DNA of 18,356 nucleotides from JANQRV01 sp964533785 (GTDB lineage Bacteria > Bacteroidota > Bacteroidia > Chitinophagales > Saprospiraceae), in contig CAZHNG010000108.1 of assembly GCA_964533785.1 (NCBI GenBank), positions 1 to 18,356 on the forward strand, in the 5' to 3' direction. The position numbers and the translations under genes are program-made. Within the stretch, counting starts at the first letter, position 1, and each line of letters starts with the position of its first letter. The notes under the pieces are model-generated. The model saw only the letters and a list, made by a program, of their open reading frames with translations, had not been told where the DNA came from and ran no database searches. Of the stretch, positions 1 to 6,832 are shown piece by piece.

Positions 1-337
1 TTGCAGGTTTTCAGCTACTATATCATTCATAAAATTCATAAATTTAAAGATCAAAAATTAAAAAAGACGCTAGACCCTAGAACCCGCCGCTTAAGGCTAA
101 GGGCATTAATACAGAATGATTGATTGTGAGTGAGGTGAGTGTGAAATACTGCAAGTTACTATAGTCTAAACCATCAATTAACAAACCTGAGTTTGGCCTA
201 CTCAGTTTATCATTAAATTGTCAAACGGTAAGTAATAGCACTTGGTTCATAAATTACTTTTCTATTTGCGAATTAATTTCTTATCATACGACACAAATGG
301 CCCGGAAAAGCGTTAAATGCACTTGAAACTCATAATT
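1..337. other. Non-coding leader region at window edge
   Basis: I see no gene on either strand. Positions 68-81 contain two heptamer-like units (CGCTAGA, CCCTAGA), and the GACGCTA word recurs near 4330 and 4367. A weak Bacteroidota-type promoter candidate is TTTG at 192-195, then 18 nt, then TAAATTGT at 214-221; it matches the TAnnTTTG box only partly and is not called separately. The purine-rich GGAAAAG at 303-309 is the only ribosome-binding-like sequence and would serve a start at 317. Confidence 0.5.
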
Positions 338-1222
338 ATGGCAAGTAATCACACCATCCAGAATGAACATTTAACCGTAGCCATCAAAGCCAAGGGAGCT
401 GAATTAGCATCCATCAAAAGTAAAACTACAGGGATCGAGTATATTTGGCAAGCGGATCCTACTTTTTGGGGCAGGCACTCCCCTATCCTCTTTCCCATCA
501 TCGGCGAAGCTTCCGACGGTTATATTCTAATCGACGGTAAAAACTATGCTTTAAGCAGGCATGGATTTTTGAGAGAAATGGTTTTCGGGGTTGTTCACCA
601 GGAAAGTGATCGCATCGTTTTTGCCACACAGGCAAATGAAAACACTCTTAAGATCTACCCTTACGCTTTTGAATTTCAAACTATTTATGAGCTGAAGGGA
701 TCACAGTTATCCGTAAGCTACCGCTTTGTTAATATTGATCAGGGTACGATCTATTTCTCAGTTGGCGGGCATCCGGCTTTTAATTGTCCGCTACTACCGG
801 GTGAAAAGCGGTCCGATTATGCGCTCGTTTTCAACGAAAATGAAACAGCCTACACTCAACTGCTCAACGATAAGGGCCTGCGGAATGGCGAACGCAGATT
901 AGTCCTCGCTAATGAGAATACCATCCAGATAACCGATGAGCTGTTCGATAACGATGCGCTTATCTTCCATAACCTGAGCTCCGATCGGGTGAGTTTGGTG
1001 AATACTAAAACGGAAAAAACTATTCTGAGCTTTGACTTCAAAGGATTTCCGTATTTGGGCATTTGGTCGAAGAACCGGCAATCTCCTTACGTTTGCATTG
1101 AACCGTGGTTTGGTATTGCCGATACCACTGGCCCTAAACAACCTTTCCAGGAAAAGGAAGGGGTACTCCCTTTGGAGGCCGGCGAGCAGTTTGAATGTAC
1201 ACATCGAATACAGATCCATTAA
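338..1222 (+). CDS. Aldose 1-epimerase (galactose mutarotase-like) family protein
   Basis: Predicted cytosolic sugar mutarotase of the LacX/YeaD-like branch, which interconverts alpha and beta anomers of aldoses or sugar phosphates; the exact sugar cannot be read from sequence. With a start at 338 the protein is 294 residues, normal for the family. Visible signatures are RHGFLR (His75), GGHPAFN (His145) and CIEPWFG (Glu255), which match the two histidines and catalytic glutamate expected in the galactose mutarotase fold. There is no signal peptide. I prefer the ATG at 338 because family members begin only a few residues before the conserved TIQNEHL-like strand. An in-frame ATG at 317 would add MHLKLII and has GGAAAAG upstream, so it cannot be excluded. 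The gene converges on apt with only 19 bp between the stops. Confidence 0.9.
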   Translation: MASNHTIQNEHLTVAIKAKGAELASIKSKTTGIEYIWQADPTFWGRHSPILFPIIGEASDGYILIDGKNYALSRHGFLREMVFGVVHQESDRIVFATQANENTLKIYPYAFEFQTIYELKGSQLSVSYRFVNIDQGTIYFSVGGHPAFNCPLLPGEKRSDYALVFNENETAYTQLLNDKGLRNGERRLVLANENTIQITDELFDNDALIFHNLSSDRVSLVNTKTEKTILSFDFKGFPYLGIWSKNRQSPYVCIEPWFGIADTTGPKQPFQEKEGVLPLEAGEQFECTHRIQIH

Positions 1223-1241
1223 AGATGATAGAATTACTTAT

Positions 1242-1766
1242 TCACTTGTAAATAATTAAAGTATCCATTTTTTTGCCGAAGGGTAAAAGTTTTTCCCGCC
1301 CATTCAAAGATTGTAGCTCGATCAGGAAACTAAACCCGGCAATATCCCCTCGTTGCCGGATCAAATGAGCAGCGGCGGCGGCCGTGCCGCCAGTTGCCAA
1401 AAGATCATCATGGATCAACACACTCCACCCCTGTTCTATCGCATCTTCGTGCATTTGCAGCGTAGCCGAACCGTATTCCAGATCATAACTTTGGGACAGC
1501 GTTCTGTAGGGGAGTTTTCCTTTCTTTCGAATGGGAATGAAAGGCACTTGCAAATGCTGCGCCACACTCATCCCCCAGAAAAACCCACGGGATTCAATAC
1601 CGGCTATGGCATCTACCTGAGGAAATTGCTCGGCAATATGTAGCGTAATATTCCGACAAAGGCCAGGATAATGAAATACAGGCGTAATATCTTTAAACAA
1701 AACACCGGGCATTGGAAAATCCGGGATTTCACGTATCTTATCCCTCAATAATGCTGATAAGTCCAT
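1242..1766 (-). CDS. apt: Adenine phosphoribosyltransferase
   Basis: Purine salvage enzyme that makes AMP and pyrophosphate from adenine and PRPP in the cytosol. The 174-residue length is typical. The PRPP-binding loop is clear at residues 116-128 (VLIHDDLLATGGT), with the acidic pair and TGGT of type I phosphoribosyltransferases. The N-terminal hood region PDFPMPGVLFKDITP (residues 15-29), the ESRGFFWG segment (58-65) and the RKKGKLP flexible loop (80-86) are all family hallmarks. It is transcribed toward the epimerase gene and divergently from the short tail-collar gene, sharing a 105-bp intergenic region that should hold both promoters, although I cannot assign a clear box. It appears complete and ordinary. 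Gene identity is nearly certain from the motifs. Confidence 0.97.
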   Translation of the reverse strand: MDLSALLRDKIREIPDFPMPGVLFKDITPVFHYPGLCRNITLHIAEQFPQVDAIAGIESRGFFWGMSVAQHLQVPFIPIRKKGKLPYRTLSQSYDLEYGSATLQMHEDAIEQGWSVLIHDDLLATGGTAAAAAHLIRQRGDIAGFSFLIELQSLNGREKLLPFGKKMDTLIIYK

Positions 1767-1871
1767 CGTAGTAGAAATATTTTATTTTTCTGCTTTTCGA
1801 GGCAGATTTTCCCTAAATTACTGATGTTTTTATCGGTTTTTTCTTTTTTAACAAACACAAAACTAAAAAAT

Positions 1872-2114
1872 ATGGAAGGCACTTTAGCCGAGATCAGACT
1901 TTTCGCCGGAAATTTTGCCCCCAGGAACTGGATGTTCTGCCAGGGGCAGATGATCAACGTTTCCCAAAACCCGGCTTTGTTTTCGTTATTGGGCACCACT
2001 TACGGCGGAGACGGGAGAACTACTTTTGCTTTGCCTAACCTGGAAGGAAAAGAGCCCCAGCAAGGCTTGCATTATATTATTTGCACGCAGGGGATATTTC
2101 CTGCGAGGGTGTAA
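1872..2114 (+). CDS. Short tail-collar domain (microcystin-dependent-protein-like) protein
   Basis: An 80-residue protein starting with a typical tail-collar N-terminus: EIRLFAGNFAPRNW, then CQGQMINVSQNPALFSLLGT, YGGDGRTTFALPNLEG. After residue 60 it jumps straight to LHYIICTQGIFPARV, which resembles the extreme C-terminus of full-length members. Full-length relatives are about 170-200 residues and carry a middle section (SHNH-type region) that is absent here. This is either a naturally compact form or a gene with an internal in-frame deletion. The start at 1872 is chosen because MEGTLAEI is the usual family start; an in-frame ATG at 1824 adds a hydrophobic stretch that looks like non-coding leader. 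No other phage or contractile-injection gene lies nearby, so the role is unknown. Confidence 0.8.
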   Translation: MEGTLAEIRLFAGNFAPRNWMFCQGQMINVSQNPALFSLLGTTYGGDGRTTFALPNLEGKEPQQGLHYIICTQGIFPARV

Positions 2115-2145
2115 AATAAAAGACCACTAAGAGAGGTTGTATCTA

Positions 2146-2457
2146 AAGTAAGCCTTACAGAACAATGGCTGAATTAATCGAGGCTGTATCAAAGTAAGTT
2201 ACGAAAAACACGAACAAAATTTATCACCGCAAAGAGACGCGAAGAAAATTTGTTCCTTCGCGTCTCTTTGCCCGACTTAGTCGGGGTGAATTATTTAGCT
2301 ATGTTTTTAATTTATTTATTTATGTGACAGCCCCAAATTATTTGGCCTTATCGCCTTTGTGTTGACTTATGAAACCGCCTCCTTCGAAGACCTTTTCCTT
2401 ACAATGAAGTTTTACAAATTTCACTTTCAAAAAAGAAGTAAGCCTTACCAAACAATG
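2146..2457. repeat. Pair of 22-bp direct repeats in the intergenic region
   Basis: Positions 2146-2167 and 2436-2457 match at 20 of 22 bases (AAGTAAGCCTTAC, two variable bases, AACAATG). They enclose the MITE-like copy at 2180-2334. A sequence at 2133-2152 also resembles the left end of that element (GAGGTTGTATCT versus GAGGCTGTATC), so the region may hold remnants of more than one insertion. The rest of 2335-2501 shows no gene. Confidence 0.6.
2180..2334 (+). mobile_element. MITE-like repeat element, copy 1
   Basis: About 155 bp with imperfect terminal inverted repeats: left GAGGCTGTATC at 2180-2190, right TGTGACAGCCCC ending at 2334. It contains a perfect 14-bp inverted repeat (2231-2244 with 2256-2269) and the 15-bp palindrome CCCGACTTAGTCGGG at 2271-2285. 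A related copy lies at 4493-4648, and the 30-base stretch 2267-2296 is identical in both. It is too short to encode a transposase. I see no clear target-site duplication. Confidence 0.6.
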
Positions 2458-2501
2458 CAAGCACTTTTTGAGTCTTATTGACAGCTAACGATTGAATTGA
2501 T

Positions 2502-3356
2502 ATGAGCGAACAGCTATCCAACAACCTAGAGGCAATAGGCATTTTCGTAGGTATCATCATTGCCACTATCATTATTGCCTATTTGTTTGATCGATTCTTC
2601 AAAAGAATGATCAGACATTCGACTTTAGTCTTGCGAAACGATCCCACGAGTTACCAATTTCTTCGTCATACCATCCGGTTCTTGATTTACATTCTGGGAT
2701 TCAGCATGGCCATTTACGCGATGCCAAATTTAAGAGCAGTAGCTAATTCATTACTGGCCGGTGCCGGGATATTGGCCGTAGCGGTCGGTTTTGCCTCCCA
2801 ACATGCCCTCAGTAATATTATCAGCGGCATTTTCATTGTTTTATTCCGTCCCTTTAGCGTCAACGACAGACTGAGGGTAAGAGAATATAATGGCGTGGTT
2901 GAAGATATCACTTTGAGACATACGGTGATCCGGGATTTTGAGAACCGCCGCATCCTTATTCCCAATTCGGTCATCAGCGACGAAGTGATCATCAATGCTG
3001 ACCTGAACGATGGAAGGGTGATCAAGTGGGTCGAAATCGGCATCAGCTACGATAGCGACATCGATCAAGCTCGGGCAGTAATGCTGGAAGAAATAATGCC
3101 CCACCCTTTACGCATCGACGGACGTACGAAAGAACAGATCGAACAAGGTGCACCGGAAGTGATGATCCGGGTGTTGGGTTTAGGAGATTTTTCGGTCAAT
3201 TTACGTGCTTACGTATGGGCTAAAGATCAGGCAGATGCCTTTGCCATGGGCTGCGACCTTTACGAAAGCATCAAGAAACGTTTTGATAAAGAAGGAATTG
3301 AGATCCCTTATCCGCACCGGACGTTGGTTACGAAGGAGGCGGGTAAAGTAAGGTAA
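2502..3356 (+). CDS. MscS-family mechanosensitive ion channel
   Basis: Inner-membrane channel of the small-conductance mechanosensitive family, expected to open under membrane tension and release solutes during osmotic downshock. The 284 residues match a minimal MscS. Three hydrophobic segments are visible: about 8-29, 53-73 and 80-117. The third is the pore-lining helix with the Ala/Gly-rich AGAGILAVAVGFASQHALSNIISG pattern (split at residues 86-109), followed by the beta domain (RPFSVNDRLRV, GVVEDITLRHTVIR, RRILIPNS) and the C-terminal alpha/beta domain ending in IPYPHRTL. It faces parA convergently with 123 bp between stops. Upstream lies a repeat-rich intergenic region, so its promoter may have been altered by insertions. 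The family call is firm; gating properties are unknown. Confidence 0.95.
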   Translation: MSEQLSNNLEAIGIFVGIIIATIIIAYLFDRFFKRMIRHSTLVLRNDPTSYQFLRHTIRFLIYILGFSMAIYAMPNLRAVANSLLAGAGILAVAVGFASQHALSNIISGIFIVLFRPFSVNDRLRVREYNGVVEDITLRHTVIRDFENRRILIPNSVISDEVIINADLNDGRVIKWVEIGISYDSDIDQARAVMLEEIMPHPLRIDGRTKEQIEQGAPEVMIRVLGLGDFSVNLRAYVWAKDQADAFAMGCDLYESIKKRFDKEGIEIPYPHRTLVTKEAGKVR

Positions 3357-3479
3357 TTCAAAAACACTGCGGATAGCTTCTAATATAGAAAACTGTCTGG
3401 GGGATATGCGGCAACAATACCTTTCTGGAAAAGTGAGTGTCTTAATTCAAGCAATCCAATAATCTGTCTTAATTCGAGT

Positions 3480-4304
3480 TCAGGAATGCTCCTCCACCTC
3501 ATCTTCCGAAGTAGCCTCGTGTACCTTCCGGTTGATATCATCCCCGTTTTTCGACAAAAACTCTTCGGCAAGATTGAGAAAGTTGACACTACCACGGCTG
3601 CCCGCATTGATCATCACGACCGGCATGTGCATATTCGGAGCTTCACCTATCTTGGAGTTACGATGGATAATGGTATCGAAAACCTTGTCTTTAAAAATTT
3701 CGCGTACTTCGCCGACGACCACGTTCGCCAATCGCAGGCGCTGATCGTACATCGACAATAAGATCCCTTCTATCTCTAATGCAGGGTTAAGCTGCTTCTT
3801 GACCAGGTTTATCGTATTTTGTAGCTTAGCCAATCCTTCTAAAGCAAAAAATTCACATTGTACTGGAATTAAAACGGAATCCGCTGCCGTAAGAGCATTT
3901 ACTGTTATCAGTCCCAGAGAAGGCAGACAATCAATAAATACATAATCGTAGTATTTACTGATCTGAGTGGTGAGGTTTCGCATCACAAATTCCCGGTGGA
4001 AACGGCTAACCAATTCGAGTTCTGCCCCTACCAGGTCAATGTGCGAAGGCATAATGTGCAAGTTTGGCGTTTCCGTTTCGTAAATCGCTTCGGTCGGATC
4101 CAGGTCATTGATCAAACAATCGTAGATCGTACTATCGACATCATCGGACATTACGCCTACCCCCGATGAAGCATTCGCTTGCGGATCGGCATCGATCAAC
4201 AACACTCGCTTTTCCAGAATAGCTAGACTCGCGGCCAGGTTAATGGCCGTCGTAGTTTTACCTACACCTCCTTTTTGATTAGCTATGGCAACAACTTTTC
4301 CCAT
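3480..4304 (-). CDS. parA: ParA/Soj-type chromosome-partitioning ATPase
   Basis: Cytosolic Walker-type ATPase that, in the family, binds DNA non-specifically when ATP-bound and works with a ParB-parS complex to segregate DNA. The deviant Walker A motif KGGVGKTT is at residues 11-18, with LIDADPQAN (36-44) and the Walker B-like VFIDCLPSLG (122-131). The last position carries Leu where many relatives have Pro. The length of 274 residues is typical, and the tail is acidic (EDEVEEHS). The start at 4304 directly precedes the conserved KVVAIANQKGG and has AGAGACCAT just upstream. Relatives normally have parB immediately downstream; here the next sequence is the convergent end of the channel gene, so parB is missing or elsewhere. 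The sequence alone favours a chromosomal Soj type rather than a MinD. Confidence 0.93.
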   Translation of the reverse strand: MGKVVAIANQKGGVGKTTTAINLAASLAILEKRVLLIDADPQANASSGVGVMSDDVDSTIYDCLINDLDPTEAIYETETPNLHIMPSHIDLVGAELELVSRFHREFVMRNLTTQISKYYDYVFIDCLPSLGLITVNALTAADSVLIPVQCEFFALEGLAKLQNTINLVKKQLNPALEIEGILLSMYDQRLRLANVVVGEVREIFKDKVFDTIIHRNSKIGEAPNMHMPVVMINAGSRGSVNFLNLAEEFLSKNGDDINRKVHEATSEDEVEEHS

Positions 4305-4329
4305 ATGGTCTCTTTTTGATTAGACTTTT

Positions 4330-4373
4330 GACGCTACCAGCCCACCTGGCGGTAAAGGCAGGCGGGGACGCTA
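4330..4373. repeat. Intergenic palindrome flanked by 7-bp direct repeats
   Basis: CCCACCTG (4341-4348) and CAGGCGGG (4359-4366) form an 8-bp stem with one G-U pair when read on the minus strand. GACGCTA occurs immediately outside at 4330-4336 and 4367-4373. The loop contains GGTAAA, reminiscent of the loop in the last unit of the 18031 array. It sits in the parA 5' leader, 26 bp from the start codon. Confidence 0.6.
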
Positions 4374-4392
4374 GAAAACTAAACAGTAACTA

Positions 4393-4458
4393 TTTGATAA
4401 TCAGAAATATAAATAAGACGACTACCTTGAAGTGTCTTGTTTGATTGATTATCAAACA
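4393..4458. promoter_or_regulatory. Candidate operator: repeated TTTGAT inverted repeats upstream of parA
   Basis: TTTGATAATCA at 4393-4403 recurs inverted as TGATTATCAAA at 4446-4456. The second site also forms a perfect 8-bp palindrome TGTTTGAT-TGATT-ATCAAACA (4438-4458). These lie 89-154 bp upstream of the parA start. Spaced inverted repeats suggest a regulator site, but no regulator is identified and this is inference. Confidence 0.3.
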
Positions 4459-4492
4459 CTTAAAATGTTATGTCAAAAGTTCAGTTTTTTAA

Positions 4493-4648
4493 AGGCAATC
4501 TCAAAGAAAATCAAAGAACACAAACAAATTTATTACCACAAAGAACGCAAGATCAGAAAGGAACGATGTTTCCTGGCGGTCCTTTGCCCGACTTAGTCGG
4601 GGTGAATTATTTGTTAGTATCTTTTGCTCTTACATAAGATACAGCCTC
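4493..4648 (+). mobile_element. MITE-like repeat element, copy 2
   Basis: About 156 bp, aligning along its length with 2181-2334: an AGGC...TCAAAG left end, an ACACAAACAAATTTATTACCAC block, then an identical 30-base core at 4583-4612. The right end GATACAGCCTC (4638-4648) is the exact reverse complement of the left end of copy 1 (2180-2190). The long internal inverted repeat of copy 1 has decayed here. The remainder of 4305-4684 contains only the palindrome and inverted repeats listed separately. Confidence 0.6.
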
Positions 4649-4684
4649 AACCTTCCGCTATTTAAAGCGGTACTATTTCTTTTT

Positions 4685-5359
4685 TTATATTTCTAAAGAA
4701 TCACCTATCGGCAATAATATTAAATTTTTTCCGCTAAACGCTTTTTTTGCAGCTACGTGATCAATTTCTATATAGCCAAAAGTATCATAATGACAACCAA
4801 TGATCCGATCACATTCCAGGAAATCAGAGGCTATTGCTGCCTCTTCGCATCCCATTGTAAAATTATCTCCAATCGGTAAGATAGCAAAATCTAATTCGGG
4901 ACAAAGCATCGGAATTAATTTCATATCCATTGTCAAAGCGGTATCTCCAGCGTGGTAAAAACAGCCTTCGTCTCCCCAAATCACAAATCCTCCGGGATTG
5001 CCCGCATAACTACCGTCGGGCAATGAACTGGAATGAATAGCATTGACGTATTTTACCGTACCAAAATCCATGGTCACTTTTCCGCCTTGATTCAAGGGAT
5101 GAGTAGTTATGCCTTTAGCGCCGTACCAGGAGGTAATTTCAAAATTCGAAATGATCGTCGCGCCGGTATTCATGGCAATAGTTTCCGCATCGGCCACGTG
5201 ATCCGCATGTCCGTGCGTCAGTAAAATATAATCCGCCTGAATGGAATCGATATCTATGTCTTTGGCCAGTTGGTTAGGGGAAATGAAAGGATCGAACAAC
5301 AGTTTTTTTCCGCCAAATTCCACCAGAAAAGACGAATGACCGTAGTATGTAACTTTCAT
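4685..5359 (-). CDS. UPF0173-type metal-dependent hydrolase (metallo-beta-lactamase fold)
   Basis: Cytosolic 224-residue protein of the YtkL/UPF0173 group, a compact metallo-beta-lactamase-fold family with no settled substrate. Metal-binding residues are visible: HGHADH at 49-54, His109 in NAIHSSS, Asp139 in YHAGDTA, and His190 in IIGCHYDTFGYIEID. The N-terminal MKVTYYGHSSFLVE is the usual family start, so the start codon is well supported. There is no signal peptide. It is on the same strand as the class-V aminotransferase gene upstream, but 171 bp separate them, so co-transcription is uncertain. The gene looks complete. The family assignment is strong; the biochemical function is not known. 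Confidence 0.95.
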   Translation of the reverse strand: MKVTYYGHSSFLVEFGGKKLLFDPFISPNQLAKDIDIDSIQADYILLTHGHADHVADAETIAMNTGATIISNFEITSWYGAKGITTHPLNQGGKVTMDFGTVKYVNAIHSSSLPDGSYAGNPGGFVIWGDEGCFYHAGDTALTMDMKLIPMLCPELDFAILPIGDNFTMGCEEAAIASDFLECDRIIGCHYDTFGYIEIDHVAAKKAFSGKNLILLPIGDSLEI

Positions 5360-5530
5360 AAAGACTATTTTGGTTTATGCCAATATAAAGGCTTTTCTAC
5401 AAAAAATGATCAATTCAGCCACTTTTTGTGTTAATTTTGGCAATTAAGTTTTCAGCATCAGAACTAAGACGCCAGATATACTACTGCACCTGGCATTCAA
5501 CAGTCCTGGCTAAAGAAGATAACTTATCCC

Positions 5531-6691
5531 TCACTTTTCAGCCACTTGCCGCAAACATTGCAATAAGTGTTCAAAATCAGCAGCAGTATTATAAACATGA
5601 GGTGAGATCCTGATCGCAGTCCCCCTAAATGAAACAAATATCTTTTTTTGCCGCAACGAATATTTCAAAGCTTCAATATCAACCTCTGCAGACAGACGAA
5701 TACCAAACAGATGACCGCAGCGATGCTCTTCTTTTTCAACGGTAAATCCCAACTTTTTTACTTCCCTGGCGAAGGCTGCTGAAATCCTTTTACAGTAGGC
5801 CTGAATATTTTCGGCTCCCCAATCATTGACTTGCCGGATGGCTTCGGCTAACATGGGGGTTAAAATAAAATTGCTGCTTTCGCCTACCGAGTAGCGGGCT
5901 GCTTTGGATTTATATTCTACCTGGTAATTGACCAGCCCCGAAAATTTTTCACTCTCTAATCTATTGATCCAGTTGTCTTCCAGGGGCTTGCCCCCGTCGA
6001 AATAAGGGCCGTAATAAGCTACCCCCGTAGAATAAGGTCCCATCAACCATTTGTAACCGGCACAGATCAATGCATCGGGTTGAATTTCCTTTACGCTGAA
6101 TGGAAGTGCGCCGACCGATTGCGTACCATCAACGATCAATAAAGCTCCGACTTCACGCGTTCGTGCACTGATGCGCACCAAATCAAAAAAAGTTCCATCT
6201 GCCCAGTGACAATGCCCAACGGCTACCAATGCCGTCTGCTCATCAATCGCTGCCAGAATATTCTCGTTCCACGACCTGGTCCGGTCTTTTTGCGGATCAG
6301 GCCCGACAGTCACAATTTGCGCACCGCAACTCTCGGCTGCCCTTTGCCAGGGATAATAATTGCTGGGGAATTGCTCTTCCACGACGATGATCTTTTGTCC
6401 TGCTTGCAATTTCAGATTGTGCGCCACAGTAGATAAGCCGTACGATGCGGAAGGAATGATCGCAATCCGTTCCCAATCCTCCAGATCGATCAACCGGGCA
6501 AAAGCCTCCTTTAAAGCTTGTACATCCGTGAAAAAGTCTTCCGGAAAAATTTGCTGAGGATTAGATTTCTTGGCGATCGCCTTATGACCAACCTCCTCTA
6601 CCTTTCTCAACAAAGGAGACATGTAAGCACAGTTGAGATAAGTCACCTCGGGCGATAGGTTGAATAGTTCTTTTTGAGCATGCTGAATCAT
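5531..6691 (-). CDS. Aminotransferase class V-fold PLP-dependent enzyme
   Basis: Predicted cytosolic fold-type I PLP enzyme of 386 residues. The PLP-binding Asp-x-x-Gln motif is at Asp188/Gln191 (IVDGTQSVGALP) and the Schiff-base lysine at Lys214 (CAGYKWLMGP). The N-terminus (NLSPEVTYLNCAYMSPL) and PSASYGLSTVAHNL near residue 80 resemble isopenicillin-N-epimerase-like and kynureninase-like class V members. The C-terminal AIRISPHVYNT supplies the usual substrate-carboxylate arginine. A conserved Cys loop of the kind used by SufS/IscS is not evident, so I do not call it a cysteine desulfurase. No pathway genes lie alongside, and the substrate is unknown. The start at 6691 fits the family. Confidence 0.9.
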   Translation of the reverse strand: MIQHAQKELFNLSPEVTYLNCAYMSPLLRKVEEVGHKAIAKKSNPQQIFPEDFFTDVQALKEAFARLIDLEDWERIAIIPSASYGLSTVAHNLKLQAGQKIIVVEEQFPSNYYPWQRAAESCGAQIVTVGPDPQKDRTRSWNENILAAIDEQTALVAVGHCHWADGTFFDLVRISARTREVGALLIVDGTQSVGALPFSVKEIQPDALICAGYKWLMGPYSTGVAYYGPYFDGGKPLEDNWINRLESEKFSGLVNYQVEYKSKAARYSVGESSNFILTPMLAEAIRQVNDWGAENIQAYCKRISAAFAREVKKLGFTVEKEEHRCGHLFGIRLSAEVDIEALKYSLRQKKIFVSFRGTAIRISPHVYNTAADFEHLLQCLRQVAEK

Positions 6692-6782
6692 AAAGGCAAA
6701 GAAACAAAAAAAGTATTATCTGCTTCTTCCTGTTTTGTCATCATTAGAAGATAAAAGTCAGTCGTGATCGATAAACCTCCAG

Positions 6783-6824
6783 CATCTGGCATCTGGCATC
6801 TGGCATCTGGTATCTTATATCTGA
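6783..6824. repeat. Heptamer tandem repeat (CATCTGG)
   Basis: Four perfect copies of CATCTGG (6783-6810) followed by two degenerate copies (TATCTTA, TATCTGA) to 6824. The array begins 8 bp beyond the stop codon of the large dehydrogenase-cytochrome gene, so it lies in that gene's 3' untranslated region. The other heptamer array in the window is at 14087-14170. Confidence 0.85.
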
Positions 6825-6832
6825 CGGTTTCC

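Noticed and set aside
1872..2114. Prophage or contractile injection system
   Set aside because: Only one short collar-domain protein is present, flanked by housekeeping genes; no sheath, tube, baseplate or integrase gene.
3438..3478. 14-base direct repeat TGTCTTAATTC(A/G)AG
   Set aside because: Two short copies between convergent genes with one mismatch; too little to assign a role.
3380..3607. Minus-strand open frame near the parA 3' end
   Set aside because: Overlaps parA in another frame and has no start or domain support.
5428..5613. Small plus-strand open frame of 61 residues
   Set aside because: Overlaps the 3' end of the PLP-enzyme gene antisense and shows no recognisable features.
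5531..6691. Cysteine desulfurase (SufS/IscS)
   Set aside because: The fold and PLP lysine fit, but the active-site Cys loop and Fe-S cluster partner genes are not seen.
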